A model generated the notes under the pieces. That model saw only the letters and a program-made list of their open reading frames with translations, was not told the DNA's origin and searched no databases. 64,000 nucleotides of DNA from Hymenolepis diminuta (taxonomy: Eukaryota; Platyhelminthes; Cestoda; Cyclophyllidea; Hymenolepididae). The DNA lies in assembly GCA_900708905.1 (NCBI GenBank), contig CAADRB010000005.1:600602-664601 (forward strand), written 5' to 3'. The position numbers were made by a program, and so were the translations under genes. Shown here one piece after another: positions 12,494-23,800 of the stretch; positions within the stretch are counted from its first letter, which is position 1, and every line of letters begins with the position of its first letter.

Positions 12494-14703
12494 TTCAATT
12501 CAAAAACGAATAATTGAGCAATAAACAAGATCTAATTTTTCAACCAAAACTCGATTGATCAAGGTGAGTTTCCTATTGGTCTATCAAGGACATAATTATA
12601 CTTTAGCAAAATATGAATAATTGTTATTCTATTTATTTTAAAACTAAGCGTCTTTATTTTGTTTTAAAAATACTAAATTTTGTTTTTTACACTACTTCCG
12701 GGACTCTTTGTTAAAATAGTTTTTGCACTAAAAATTAATTCGGTTTTACATAGGCCTTGAACCACGATCCAGTCAGAATAATATAGTAAGATTTTTTGGC
12801 TTAATTTTTACTATGGAAAAGCAACATAATTTGATAAGTATTGTTTTTTTAGTTTTGCGTTGTACATTTTCTAAATAAATTATCCTTCAATAACCGAAAA
12901 TATCTTCTTTGTGTAGGCATAATTAAATCGATTATATTTATTTATTTAACCCAGTTTAATATTAAAATCAGTGTGGAAGATATTAGACTAAGTCCAAAAC
13001 GATTTAATTCCACAAATCTCTATTTGTGGTAATAGCTTGTATCATTAGCGCTCATCTCTAGGTGTCGTAATAAAACCTATTGATCTTTTAACAATTGTGG
13101 CGTTTCTAAATCTCACTTCTGTGACAGAAAAGAGAGCCTGTCTAAGCCATCATATGCTAGTATGAGCCTCATTGGCGTCTTCGGTCATTTCGCTATAACT
13201 CATTGAGGCGCTGAGATTTATCCTTCTCTTAGACCGCCTTACGCGAATTTTCACTTCCTGTCTAGTCTTCTCTATGATACTTAAAAGTAATTTTCATTTA
13301 AATTTCACTATTTCTTCTACCTAACACGGTCGGTAGATGTCAGCATGATACTATATTGAAAATAACTTGCAAAAGATAGAAGATTGGCATTAAAATATTC
13401 CAAAAGATATATATTTCTAGGTCACAATTTAAAAGCCCGTCTGAATTCATCCTAATTCTGATCAGTTATTCGTATGAATTTAAATCAAATATTACCAAAA
13501 CGTCTCCTCCTATCTATCAGATAGACAAATGACACCATACTCTAATCACTTACTCCAGCTGTATTTTTTCTTAGCAAATAATAAGTCCTGTTTCCCATCA
13601 CTCTTCCTACATTTCCATCCGGAAAGAATAACACTATAGAAAGACCACTAGGAATAGCTCTGAACGATGCCAAAAAATTCGGTTAGTCGCTCAACCTTTC
13701 AAATGAAATCCCTTCCAATAAAAAATGTTTACACTCTTGTGACCGATAACATAGATTCCCATCCTTCGCATGCCATTCCATATACGGAAATGAAGTTTCC
13801 TCATTGCTAAATTTCTAGCTAGCCAAGTATCTCCTTAATCCTTTATACTCAAGCTATATTAAAACCAATTCTTAATAAAGTATTGGGAAGTTTTCGTTGA
13901 TTTACAAGTCTTCGGCTTTCCTTTAGAGTGTAGTTATAGCTGTACTGTACCGCAGTGGACAGCTCAGATCATATGCCGCGATACCAGTGGCGATATAGGT
14001 TCACATATCTAACCTAGACCGAAACATCCGACGCAGGAGATCTGAGCACGTGTGTGATAATCAAGCAGGACCATCGACAATTAGACAAGACTGACAGATT
14101 ACGAAGTAACGATTGCGCAAAGTACTAATATTTTAATAAATAAAGTACTGTAAGTGTTTATTAATTAAATAAGCGCAATTAAATAAATAAATTATCGTAA
14201 ATAAACTTATGAAGACTAAATTAATGCCTCTTCCAGTTTTACGAACGTCATCTCTACGGGATAGACATGAGGCAGAGATTACGGCAAAATATTTTGGAGG
14301 AGAGGTGGCATTATTCCGATTAGTACAAATAAAGTGTGATTGAATATCACTGAATGATAATGTGAGAAAATCAACAAACACCTCACAGGTTGAAGAGTGA
14401 ATCATAAACGAGACAAAGCAAAATGAATTTAAATCGGAAGCGGATTAAGGAACAAGGTAAATACAAACTTAACAGTACTTCCTAAACAACTCCAAACTCC
14501 AATTCCTAAGACTCGAATTATAACTCCAAGGTGGCCAGAATAAATATTATGTCAACTGAATATTCTCCACAAGGATTTAGTAAAAACTTTACCTTAGTTC
14601 TCAAAACAAATGCAAGCTTTTGAAATCGGTTTGAGGATATTTTGACCTAAAGCCATTTTATCCCCATTGCAATTTAAAAATAACTGAAATATTCACAAAC
14701 GAT
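12494..14703. other. Intergenic spacer between HAT1 and the zinc-finger gene
   Basis: This holds the HAT1 upstream region and the 3' flank of the next gene on the same strand. It is strongly AT-rich near 12.6-12.95 kb. I see no open frame with coding character, no clear TATA or initiator, and no convincing repeat. Confidence 0.6.
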
Positions 14704-14709
14704 TTTATT
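14704..14709 (-). terminator. Poly(A) signal of the zinc-finger gene
   Basis: AATAAA on the minus strand (context gaaataaaatcg) lies about 113 nt downstream of the TAA at 14822-14824. It is the first canonical hexamer after that stop. Confidence 0.55.
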
Positions 14710-14821
14710 TCATTTCTTTAGTAAATCCATTCATTCGTTAAGAGGGATATCAAACACACAATATTTACAATATGTATAGTTTAAATGCACTCTCAAGTTC
14801 CTCATCGACTCACCATCGTCA

Positions 14822-17800
14822 TTATACTTGGTTCTTTTTAAACTTTTGGGCTTCTACAAAAGAGAAGAGAAAGGAATAAAGCAACGACTGAATTCAGTAC
14901 ATTCCAGATAACCACGACCAACAACTTACGCAAAAGTTTATCCTTGCTATAGTCACTGATTAGCCTGTCCAATTCCTCGAAAGTGTAATCTTTACATTTG
15001 GGATGACTCAGTAGTCCCCGGACAAATCGAAGCCTCTTCTGATTCACTCTTGAACTCCCACCAACCGGTGGATCTGAAACGGCATCTACCGCTGGTTCCT
15101 CCGGTTTCTGTTTGCTCACTGAAATTAGGGAAGGAAAATTTTAACCAAACAAACTAATTAGATTTAAGTAGAGCAGATAATCTACCTCCAATTGGTGCTT
15201 CGCCGAAGGTTTGAAGTAATATGGTATTGTTCACTGGAGCTATGGGGGTAGTAAAATGACGATTAATTCGCGGTACATATATTTATAATTAAAAAGGTTT
15301 CGGGACTAACTATGGATAGCCGGATCTTTTTCAGTCTGATCAGCAGGAGGAACATTTTCAGATGCTTCTGTTGCTAAAAAATAACCAAAACGTAGTTATT
15401 TTTTGTTGCATTATTCTTATTAATTAACAATTAGCCTGACAATAAACCCTTACTAACCTTTAGAGGACAAGATTGAAAACAAAAAAAAAATTGTTCGTTA
15501 GGAGTTAGATTCGATTTAACAACTATACAGGGAGACTGCAAGATCTCCAGACGTTTCAAGGGTTCAAGAAAGTGTCAAGTTATGGCCACACATTAAAATA
15601 AAGAAATCAATCGTTCGAGTGCAAAGATGGTGAAGGCTCATTACAAAAATAAATCTCCAGATTAAGAATTAAAACACAAAACTCAAGACCATCGCTTCAA
15701 TAATGAGATCCCGGGTGATATAAAAAACTGCAAGAGGATACTAGTGTACAATTCGATTTTCAAATTATGTTCATTTTCTCAGGTTCAATCCTTGTAAAAA
15801 TAAGTGAATTGACTTTAAATTAAACTAACTTCTAAATCCTCCTATCGATAAAATACGTACTTTCATTTTAAATGGAATTAAGTATTCAGCTAATAACCGA
15901 AAGCTGAAGAGAGCTAGCACTCAAATTAGGGTCGTTAAACTTCTAAATACCAAGAAGTCAAAAAAAGACAAGACCACCTGCATGAAATTTGGTTGGTGGA
16001 TTTTCTTCAAGGAGTTTGATTAATAACTCTTAACAATAGGGGGAATACATAGGACCCAAATTCATGACATGATAGGACAAGTTGAACGAGGAATTGTAGA
16101 AGGCCAGTCGTTAATGTACTGAAAGTGTTATCATACGAGTATCTGAATTAATAAGGCTAGTCACATATTTGATAAATTTAACATAGTTTACATTTATGGA
16201 AGCTATTTTTTAATGAATAGACTCCAACCATATCTTAATATTCGTTTGTATATGTACATGTAAATACACTGTACTGGTCGAATAAGCAGACGAATAGATT
16301 TAAGGTCCTAACTTTGGGAGAGAATGAGAGATTTAAACCAACTTATTACTTACTTCAAACTGAAAAACACGTTCTGGCATTTTTCGTCACATTCGAACAT
16401 TTATTACGTTTATCCGTCTGTTACGTTCCAAATTGATTATGCGAAGCCTCAAAGGCCTCTAGAAATTGACTTGTTTGATATCAGAATTGGAGATAACACT
16501 CCCACATACGGCGGTTTATTCACCGTCACCTTTTTCCGCTTGTTTCTGGATTAAAGTATGTCTATACAGTACCATGGGCGATCTTTCAATTTCGAACTGT
16601 CTATCTTGTAATTGTTTAGACCTCATTGATTGACCCCCACCATGCTGAGATGTGCGCTATCTACGAGAATTACCTACTAAAAATGAATTAAATAGGCGTA
16701 TTTAACTTCTCGTCCAACTTCTTATTTGTTTTATATGGGATTCCCAGTTAGAGGTTTTAGGGTTAGTATCTGACATCTACAAGTTACTCAATTAGCAATA
16801 AGGAGTACTATTTTACTAACATTAACGGTAGCGGCTATACAGCATGTCTGCAAAGATGGAAGTCACGTGCTCGATATTTATCGGCGCACATTCTGCGAGT
16901 AGCATGATCGGCCATTAAAATTTGATGAAGAAAGGAATGATAGAATACGAGTTTCTCAATAGAGAGGTTCAATGTTGTTGTTCCTCCACCAAATATAGGA
17001 ATTGAGCATCTATCTTCAAAGGATTTGGATTTACGAGAATGCGAATATCTTTAATTCTGCTTCTGTTATAAAAGCATTTAAGCTCTTTTATGGCATGTGG
17101 GAAAAAACAATGGCCACTGTGCAATTGATAGGTAAAGGTCAAATTTACCTTTCTTGCTCGATCTTTTCCGTTTGCTTGACTGAGGCGTCGCAGGAGTCTC
17201 TTGAGTTAAGATATCTACGAAAAATAAACAGCAAATTTCATTAAACCTCATTTAAGGTGAAAAAGGAATAAGAGCTCATATTGAGCAAAGCGGTTTTTTC
17301 AAAGGATATCAGTGGCGGTAATTTGCTTCATGCAGGAAAGCGAAGCAACGCCTTGTTTATAGGATGTGAAACCTTCACGTCATCATCGTGGCAGATGATG
17401 GTATGGTGAGGTCAACAATCATTTATTAGTCTACTGTCCATTAACAGTAATGACTGATTCAATCTTCTCTAGTGCAAATAGTTTACCAATTATAAGAATG
17501 TCCTAGAATCGGGACACTCCCGTCTTCTCTCTCCCTCCTTCCTGGTATGAGTTACTGTTTATAAACAAATATAACACGGTTGATTAATAAATTATAAATG
17601 TTCATTGTACGTCGGCGGCCAAGCAGTTGACGTGCTCGTTTGCGAAATCAGAGGTTACAAATTCGATACCCATACGTAAAGGGAATGGCCAGCCTCATTG
17701 GTTATGTTTGGTTAGTAGGGGAGTTTCTCACCAAACCCTCTACTCAAAGTGAGTGGCAGAAAAAACTTCCAAATGGGTTTTAGAGTTATAAATGTTTATA

Positions 17801-20800
17801 AAATGTGAACCAGTGATGTGGTGACAATTTACAAATCCACCAACTCATTGACATAAATTCAATATTTCTAATAATCGGTAAATAATAATATGTTTCTCAA
17901 TCATGAAAGTACAAAATTCGCAAATAACAGCAAACTCAAAACCGTTGTTTTGCTTCAAAACAAATTCTCATTCAAGCTACACACTCAATGGTTGTCGTTT
18001 GTCATGACTTTCACTGCTGTATGATGCTGTGAAGTAAAACTTCTGCTTACGCGTTAAAACTTGTCAGTATTGACCTTTTTCTCCTACTATTGCTGTCCCC
18101 AGTAACCGCATTTATTCTAGCGACCCGTCAAGGCTCAGACGAAGAGGATAGAAGACTTGTAATTGGATGGAGACCATTTCTTCTTCCGTTTATTAAGAAA
18201 TCACTCTCTTTATATTTATCAAACAGATATAGCTATTGATTGACTACCGGGTTAGCTAATAATATAACCGTAAAGGTAGTGCATTACCAAGTTCCAGCTT
18301 GGGGGAATAGTAACAGATAAGTCCAGTGCCAGAGAAAAGAGCTCTATTCACAAGTAAAATTCCACTAAGCAGTTACGCCATGTTAACAGGTATTCAATCT
18401 TGTGTGCAGTTTCCTTCCCGCTTCCCCATTGATCCATAGTTCATTTATCCAATCCTATGTTGGTTTCTATTCCTACTTAAGGAAACAGGGACCTTGTTGG
18501 CCATCATACACAATACTTGGAATATATTAGTCTATACACACCCGCTTAATTCATTCAACCCTATGGCAACAGTATGTAATTTCTTATTCAATAAATTACT
18601 TGCATAATTCAATTCTCTGGACTTCTATTCCATTGGCTTGGTATTGGGTTAATTCGTATAATACTACGGGTAAATGCGTTAGCAGGTATAATTTCTCACC
18701 CAAGAAAAACACCTTCCTAAATGGGTTTGGGTGCAAATATCTGTGAGATTTCAACTTATCGTTGAAAAGTCATTGTTTCTAATAAACATTAAATAGGAAG
18801 TTAATCGAATGGAAGAGATAAAGGACGGTAGGAAACAGCAGTAAACTCAGAGCTGAATGTTTTCGCTTCAAAACAAATTTTCGTTTAAACCACATACTCA
18901 CCAGTTGACGTTTGTTTGAAGACTCCTTTTTGTGTTTTGGCTTAAACAAACATTGTCTCGATTTCAGAAAAGAAACATAATAAAAGTTCAGGATAAAACA
19001 AAAAATGGAAGTGTGAATCCACCCTCTTTATTTTTCGCTTTATTAATTCCAAAACAAATCGGAACCAAACAGCTAGCTTCACAATTTAAAAAATCTGCAT
19101 CGATAGAACTAAATTTTGGATACTTGATACTTCTTTATCCCTTCTGTGTCTGTGACGTAGCAGTTAATCCTTGTGTTTACCAAATCGAAAGTCAAGAGTT
19201 CAATATTCATCGGCACACATCCAATAAACGTCATGGTCAGCCGTACTGATCAAGAGAAAGGTGACAGAACACGAGGCTCTCATTAGAAAGGTTCTGCCAA
19301 ATGGAATTTTTAAAAGCACTTCCTTTCAATGAGATATTTTATGATTCAAAGTCTAAATTTTAATGAACATACCACTTTCTAATTTCGTACCCACAGAACA
19401 AATCAACCAAAATCTTAATACAGCAATGATGATAGTACTCAAACTGATGGCAGTCAGTTAGACGTGAGAGATTCATTTAAAATTCGAATAGAAGTTTTTC
19501 GAGACAGTAACGGCTTCTTCTTTTGTGATGTGGATGATAATAGATTGTGAGCATTTAAAATAGCGTTAACGTGAACAAAACCAAAATCAATGATAATGTT
19601 CTCTTTTGTTGTGTAATTATAAAGGCAAAGGCTACATCACTTAGCAAATCTTCATTAGTTAAAATAGAGGTTAGTGTGAATGCTACTAATTTCTCAGCTA
19701 GAGAAAACTGAAAAATATAACAGCATCTTATAGTGACTTCATTCCTTATTTGGGCCATCTTTTGTCGATTTTTACCATTTTCCTATCTCCTTCACTTCGT
19801 CCCCGATTGCAAAGCTTTGAGAGTGCTTTTACTCTCGTCCTATAAACATTACAGCTCCAACTCTCTTTTCATCATATTTCGTGCTAATTGAGTCAGAGAA
19901 ATCGGAAATGATTATAGCTTGACCCGTTTTCAACGTCTTACATTGGTCTCTTTCCCTACCCAAAAGCCCCTCTTGATATAAACTCTTTTTTCTCACCAAA
20001 CTTTTGGTTCTACTGTATTCAAATGCTTTCTCTCAATAATTTGTCACGTATAATAACGGAGCCAAGCTCCAAACTTACCTCCTCGTCGTCTCTTCCTTTT
20101 AGGCATTTCCGTACTGATCAGTTGTTGCTCCGCACTTTCAATTTGACTCTCAGCAGTCGACTCGGCTCTAGCTCTTTTCGAAGGAGGCACACATTGGTAA
20201 TGCTCCACCACTTCATCCTCTTCGTCTTCGATAGTAATGATCAACCGACCACTGTTGTCCATCGTTATCTGCTTTGACTCATCAGCCCCCAAAATTTTAG
20301 CAGTCTCGACTTCTCCCATGGGTTCAGGGTTAATGGCAGGAGTTTCTCTACAAGCTGCAACGGGGATTTGATTAGATGTGACGCCTTCAGATTCAATGTG
20401 AGGAGGAGTGGAGTCATCGAATTCATCGCTGGAACCGGTTTCAGCTTGTGAATCGGATTGGTTCATTTCTGAGAATTACGAAAAGGAAATTAGACCAGTA
20501 AAAGAAAGGATATGATAAATAGTGGTATAGATAAGGAAACGTAGTAACCAAGTTATAAAATTTCCCTCAAATTAAAACTCTCGATACCCACTTATTATCT
20601 CGACCATAAGGCTGTAGCTACACCCTCTCTGCGAAACTGCTTGATTCTTGACTGTGACATTAAGCCTCCCCACGGAAATATTGTGTGTCTCCAAGTAGTT
20701 TATTTTAACTAGCGATTAAATCACTTAATTGGCCCCTAAGTAATCATCGCCGTTTAACTTTCCCCTAATCCGCGGTGACCTAAATAAACTGCATCTCCGC

Positions 20801-23800
20801 TCACACACGGTCTCTCCATCTTCTGATCTCAGATCCTTTTCCCAATAGCAAAACAAGCTTATTTCGCAAACTTAAATTCCAACAACCATTTTGTTTAATT
20901 ATAATTATATTAATTTCTTTATGTATTTTAATAAGTAAGCAAATATAAACCTCACCAGCCAGTAGAACCGATCGCCTGCGCCTCAGTTGCCTCTTTTCTT
21001 CCTTGTTTTGACTTCGAATGAACTTCAGTTGTCGAATATAATACGTCAGCTTAGCCTGATGCTCATTAAGTTCCTCAATTTCATCTGACAGTTTTGACAC
21101 TTCATGCGTTTTCTGAACTGTAGTCATGAAAGCAAGATGCCGATCCGATGGACTGAAGAGGACTGACGTAGATTGATTTTGTTCCCCATCTTCTTTATCC
21201 TGTTCCAATTGCGATGTGTCGACAGACTGGGACTCTTTCTCTTTCTTACTTCTCCTCTGTTCTTGGGACTTTTTCCTGCGTTTTTTGGAGGGGAAAGATT
21301 CCTCTGCTTCTTCTGTTTCCATTTCTGAGTTCCCGTTTTGAACTTCTTGTTGCGGTTCAGGTTCCTGTTCTACTACTTCAGAGGTTTCAATGGTGCTATT
21401 TTCAGGATTTGGATCCATCGTAGACCCAGTAGCCTCGACCTCATCGAGAATTTCTGGCTCATATTCCAGCTGAATGACCTCTGCTTCACAGGGAAGTTCA
21501 TCTGTATCCCGTCCCTCCTCATTGTTTGATCGTTGAGTGGGTTTAGACTCTTCAAGAGTAACCCCTTTTTGACTCGGACTTTCAGGAGCATTACAATGCT
21601 GACTTTTCCTCCTACTGCTATCTTGAGATATTGATCGACGAACACAGCTACGATTTGAACGACTACTTCTTTCCCTATTGTCATGAGAAGTATGTCGGTG
21701 GCTGTGGCTATGAGTAACACCAATCTGATGACGATGGGAATCTGGAGAACGGTTACCGTGAGAGGTAGACGGACGGGAGCTGTGATGACTACGAGTACCA
21801 CTGCCCCTTCGACGAGGGCCGGAAGAATAATGTGATGCTTGGTCTACATGATGATGGGGAGTTGAACGACAATAGCCTTCAGGACGTCTTGAACGTGCTG
21901 TTTCTGAAGGAAGAATGGGTTCCTCTGAATAGTGACGCATGTGTCGATAATCAAAAACCTGAAACAGATGGTATGAGGGATGATAAATCTACAAATTAGA
22001 TATACCGATGGCGCAGCCGTCAGTGTGTATCTGACAAGTCAGATATCAAGATGACAAACAGTACCGATTAACTTTGGAAAGCAAAAGAGGTGACAGAATG
22101 TGAGTCTATAATAAAGATGATTCTATGGTATCTTTTCTCCATTGGTCTGTTTAATTACGTCATTCAAACGCCATTCTCATCCAATTAGTTTTCATTTTCA
22201 AGTGTCACATAAGAACTTGCAAATCAATTGATAAACGTAGAGCAAAGTTCACAAAGTGCTTTCGTGTGGTTTATGTATCCTCCAATATCCAAAAAATTGT
22301 CCAAAAAAATAGAATATTATCCGAATTATTATAGTCCATTTCTATATTCACATTCCTGATGAACCAATAACAAGACTCTAGAGCGGCAGATCTACCTATA
22401 GCGTAATTAAACTTACGCTGCGGGTATCAGGAGTACTGGGTCTAACATAATGATATCTGTCATTTTGTTGACCCTGAAGTCGCGAATCAAATAAGGGTTT
22501 CTTGAGGTACATCGGCGTTGCCTCATCTAGATTACGATTGGCAGGGGGACCGAATCTATCTCCTCCTCGTCTTTCGAGAGTATAAAAAGGCTCGCCCGAG
22601 GAGTAAAAGAGTGAGGGTGGTAGACGGCGAATTGGAGAGGTTCGGTTATCGTAAAGGAGAGGTGGGTGACCTGTGTCGAAACTGGAAGGCTGTGGAAAGT
22701 ATCTTGGATCCGGGTGATGTCGGGAAGTACCACCTCTGGTTTCTATGACGTCGCGATTTCGATTTGACGGACGTGAGCAAGTAATGACGGGAATATCTCT
22801 TACGTCATCAGCTAGGAAAAGAAAGGCACGTAATTTTTAACTTATTAAGTGATAGCTGTTCAAGTATTACGAAGTTGATGTTACTAGTTGTCGAATAAAT
22901 CTCAAAACGACCGTACTAACATTGAAGGTTAGGTAATAATAAATAGTATTTCAACCAATACCAGATGAACTCTGTGAGGAAATTTAAACTATGTTGCAAA
23001 GCTCAACAGGCAAAAAAGTAAGCATCTGGACATAGACAAATACGCTAATGACCCGTACTGGGATATTGCTTGCAAGAAAGGCCGAAAAAAATTCCTCATA
23101 CTTGAACAGACTATCAAACGGGTAACCAGAGGATAAATAGACAGATAGACCTTTAGCCTATGTTGACCCATCGATGGACGAGAAAGGTCCGGCTGGCGAA
23201 CAAATTGCATTAAAAATTTCAGTCGATAAATGACAAATAAAAATGTTGGGAACATTTTCGGTGATCCTAAGCGAAACTCATAAGCTTCACCTCTCGTGCA
23301 TTCGATTACTGATTATTAGCTTTTAACGCCTGCACCTGGATATACAAGACCACCACTAAAGAAATTATTGGTTAACCAGACAACAGACCATTTATTAAGT
23401 ACCCGATTTTATGTAAGCAAATTTACTTCCATAATTCAAAACCACCATTTGAGCGAAAGACCTTCGTTCGACTCTCTTGAGTCAGGTTAGTCACTACTTT
23501 ATAAAGCGACTACTGAGTGTTATAAGAGTTACATTTTTATTTCACGAATGACCTTTTAGCTAGGTGTCGATGTGCAACTCATCATATTTGCAGTGGAACC
23601 TCGAATTGATATCGTCTGTCTTACCTTACAAGCAGTATGTTATAGAAAATCCCCCTTATTTATTTTTCAATTAAAACCATGTTAAACAGACCCCCAAAAC
23701 ATATCCCCTTCGTAAGTTACTTGATTGGGCGTATAAAGGCACTTTCCAGTCTTGACCCGCAAATACTATGGGGCTGGCAATTTAGCGGCAAGAGATGGTT

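Larger units (their letters stand above)
15374..20078 (-). other. Intron 10 of the zinc-finger gene (4.7 kb)
   Basis: The donor GTAAGT follows the KRKRRR-coding exon and the acceptor ttttttag precedes exon 11, with phase 1 conserved. Open frames inside are short and non-coding in character. It carries three SINE-like copies and a pair of approximately 0.2-0.3 kb direct repeats. Confidence 0.65.

Noticed and set aside
14838..15119. 93-codon minus-strand frame as a separate small gene
   Set aside because: It opens on a GTG within an exon preceded by a splice acceptor; phase joins it to the zinc-finger gene, and its last part is intron read-through.
20044..20466. Frame starting MNQSDS as an independent gene start
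   Set aside because: The ATG is 2 nt into an exon with a good acceptor (attctcag) whose phase matches the preceding RS-rich exon.
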